NCBI RefSeq assembly: GCF_001515305.1
Contig: NZ_LNQV01000015.1
Coordinates: forward strand, 29,858 to 93,857
Source of the DNA: Aquitalea pelogenes
GTDB lineage: Bacteria; Pseudomonadota; Gammaproteobacteria; Burkholderiales; Chromobacteriaceae
DNA: 64,000 nucleotides
Direction of reading: 5' to 3'
Made by a program: the position numbers and the translations under genes. The notes under the pieces were generated by a model that was not told where the DNA came from, made no database searches, and was given only the letters and a program-made list of their open reading frames with translations. Below, in pieces: positions 63,774 through 64,000 of the stretch (positions are counted from its first letter, which is position 1; each line of letters begins with the position of its first letter).

Positions 63774-64000
63774 TTAGTTTGCTGCGGAAGCCGGAGCGGC
63801 TTTCTTGGCAGCGTGCTTTTTAGCGTGATGTTTTTTGGCAGCGTGCTTCTTGGCCGGAGCGGAAGCGTCAGCAGCCTGGGCTTTTTGAGCGGAAGCTTCT
63901 ACTTTCTTGGCAGTATGCTTTTTAGCGTGGTGCTTTTTGGCAGCCTTTTTAGCCGGTGCGGAAGCATCAGCAGCCTGGGCTTTCTGAGCGGAAGCGTCTA
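63774..64000 (-). CDS. Ala/Lys/His-rich repeat protein (C-terminal part, runs off the window)
   Basis: C-terminal 75 codons of a gene continuing past the window end. The protein is a tandem repeat of about 35 residues: DASAPAKK, then AAKKHHAKKH-type His/Lys blocks, then VEASAQKAQAA, ending KKAAPASAAN. Almost only Ala, Lys, His, Ser, Gln, Asp and Pro. Such basic, low-complexity proteins are seen among histone H1-like nucleoid proteins; the abundant His instead could suggest metal binding. The repeats make length variation likely. The start and N-terminus are outside the window. Confidence 0.75.
   Translation of the reverse strand, partial: DASAQKAQAADASAPAKKAAKKHHAKKHTAKKVEASAQKAQAADASAPAKKHAAKKHHAKKHAAKKAAPASAAN

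Noticed and set aside
1..64000. Neisseria-type DNA uptake sequences, CRISPR repeats, insertion sequences
   Set aside because: No GCCGTCTGAA-type dense repeats, spaced direct repeats with unique spacers, or transposase genes were found on reading both strands.

Overview
The window is chromosomal DNA of a GC-rich betaproteobacterium, most likely Neisseriales, family Chromobacteriaceae (Chromobacterium, Aquitalea or Vogesella-like). This is inferred from gene content and protein flavour: the ispE / tRNA-Gln / prs / rplY / pth / ychF block, a membrane-anchored two-heme cytochrome c5 as in Neisseria, a split bacterioferritin pair, RegAB and UbiUVT. No transposase, phage gene, CRISPR array, integrase or attachment site was seen; this is core and flexible-core chromosome.

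Layout. 0-6.2 kb: acyl-CoA synthetase, a polar amino-acid ABC permease and binding protein without an ATPase, a frameshifted TauE/SafE permease, and a DUF945 protein. 6.2-13 kb (minus strand): TPR lipoprotein, lolB, ispE, tRNA-Gln, prs, rplY, pth, ychF. 13-18.7 kb: mutM, a plsC-type acyltransferase overlapping apaH tail to tail, rep helicase (frameshifted), cytochrome c5, tRNA-Arg. 19-25.5 kb: two complementary bacterioferritin subunits, an orphan BvgS-type hybrid kinase, a small conserved-looking protein and a Nudix hydrolase. 25.6-36.4 kb: recC-recB and recD separated by a polyphosphate:AMP phosphotransferase and a periplasmic binding protein. 36.5-39.5 kb: sirB2-like gene and ubiU-ubiV-ubiT. 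39.8-42.3 kb: a LysR regulator and an apparent LuxR solo. 42.7-47.9 kb: a plus-strand catabolic run of aldehyde dehydrogenase, small membrane protein plus solute:sodium symporter, GST, and a frameshifted GlcD-type FAD oxidase. 47.9-53.7 kb: TPR-glycosyltransferase fusion, chemoreceptor, fatty-acyl-CoA ligase. 54-58.5 kb: RegA/RegB (RegB frameshifted) and a QseB/QseC-like system. 58.7-60.7 kb: a plcP-agt-like pair. 61.4-64 kb: an isocitrate/isopropylmalate-type dehydrogenase, ferredoxin-NADP reductase, and the end of an Ala/Lys/His-rich protein.

How the genes work together. Redox and low-oxygen adaptation is a visible theme: cytochrome c5, RegAB, the UbiUVT oxygen-independent ubiquinone route, and an FNR/ANR-like site upstream of fpr. 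The most interesting regulatory stretch is 58498-58737, between the QseB-like gene and plcP-agt. It carries four PhoB-like 7-mers at an exact 11-bp period and, 6 bp away, a PmrA/QseB-type direct repeat. The two downstream genes match the phospholipase C plus glycosyltransferase pair that replaces phospholipids with glycolipids under phosphate starvation elsewhere, so this looks like a phosphate-controlled membrane-lipid remodelling operon.

Four otherwise well-conserved genes (tauE-like, rep, glcD-like, regB) are each broken by what looks like a single missing base. That pattern fits residual assembly error better than four independent inactivations, and should be settled before any of them is called a pseudogene.
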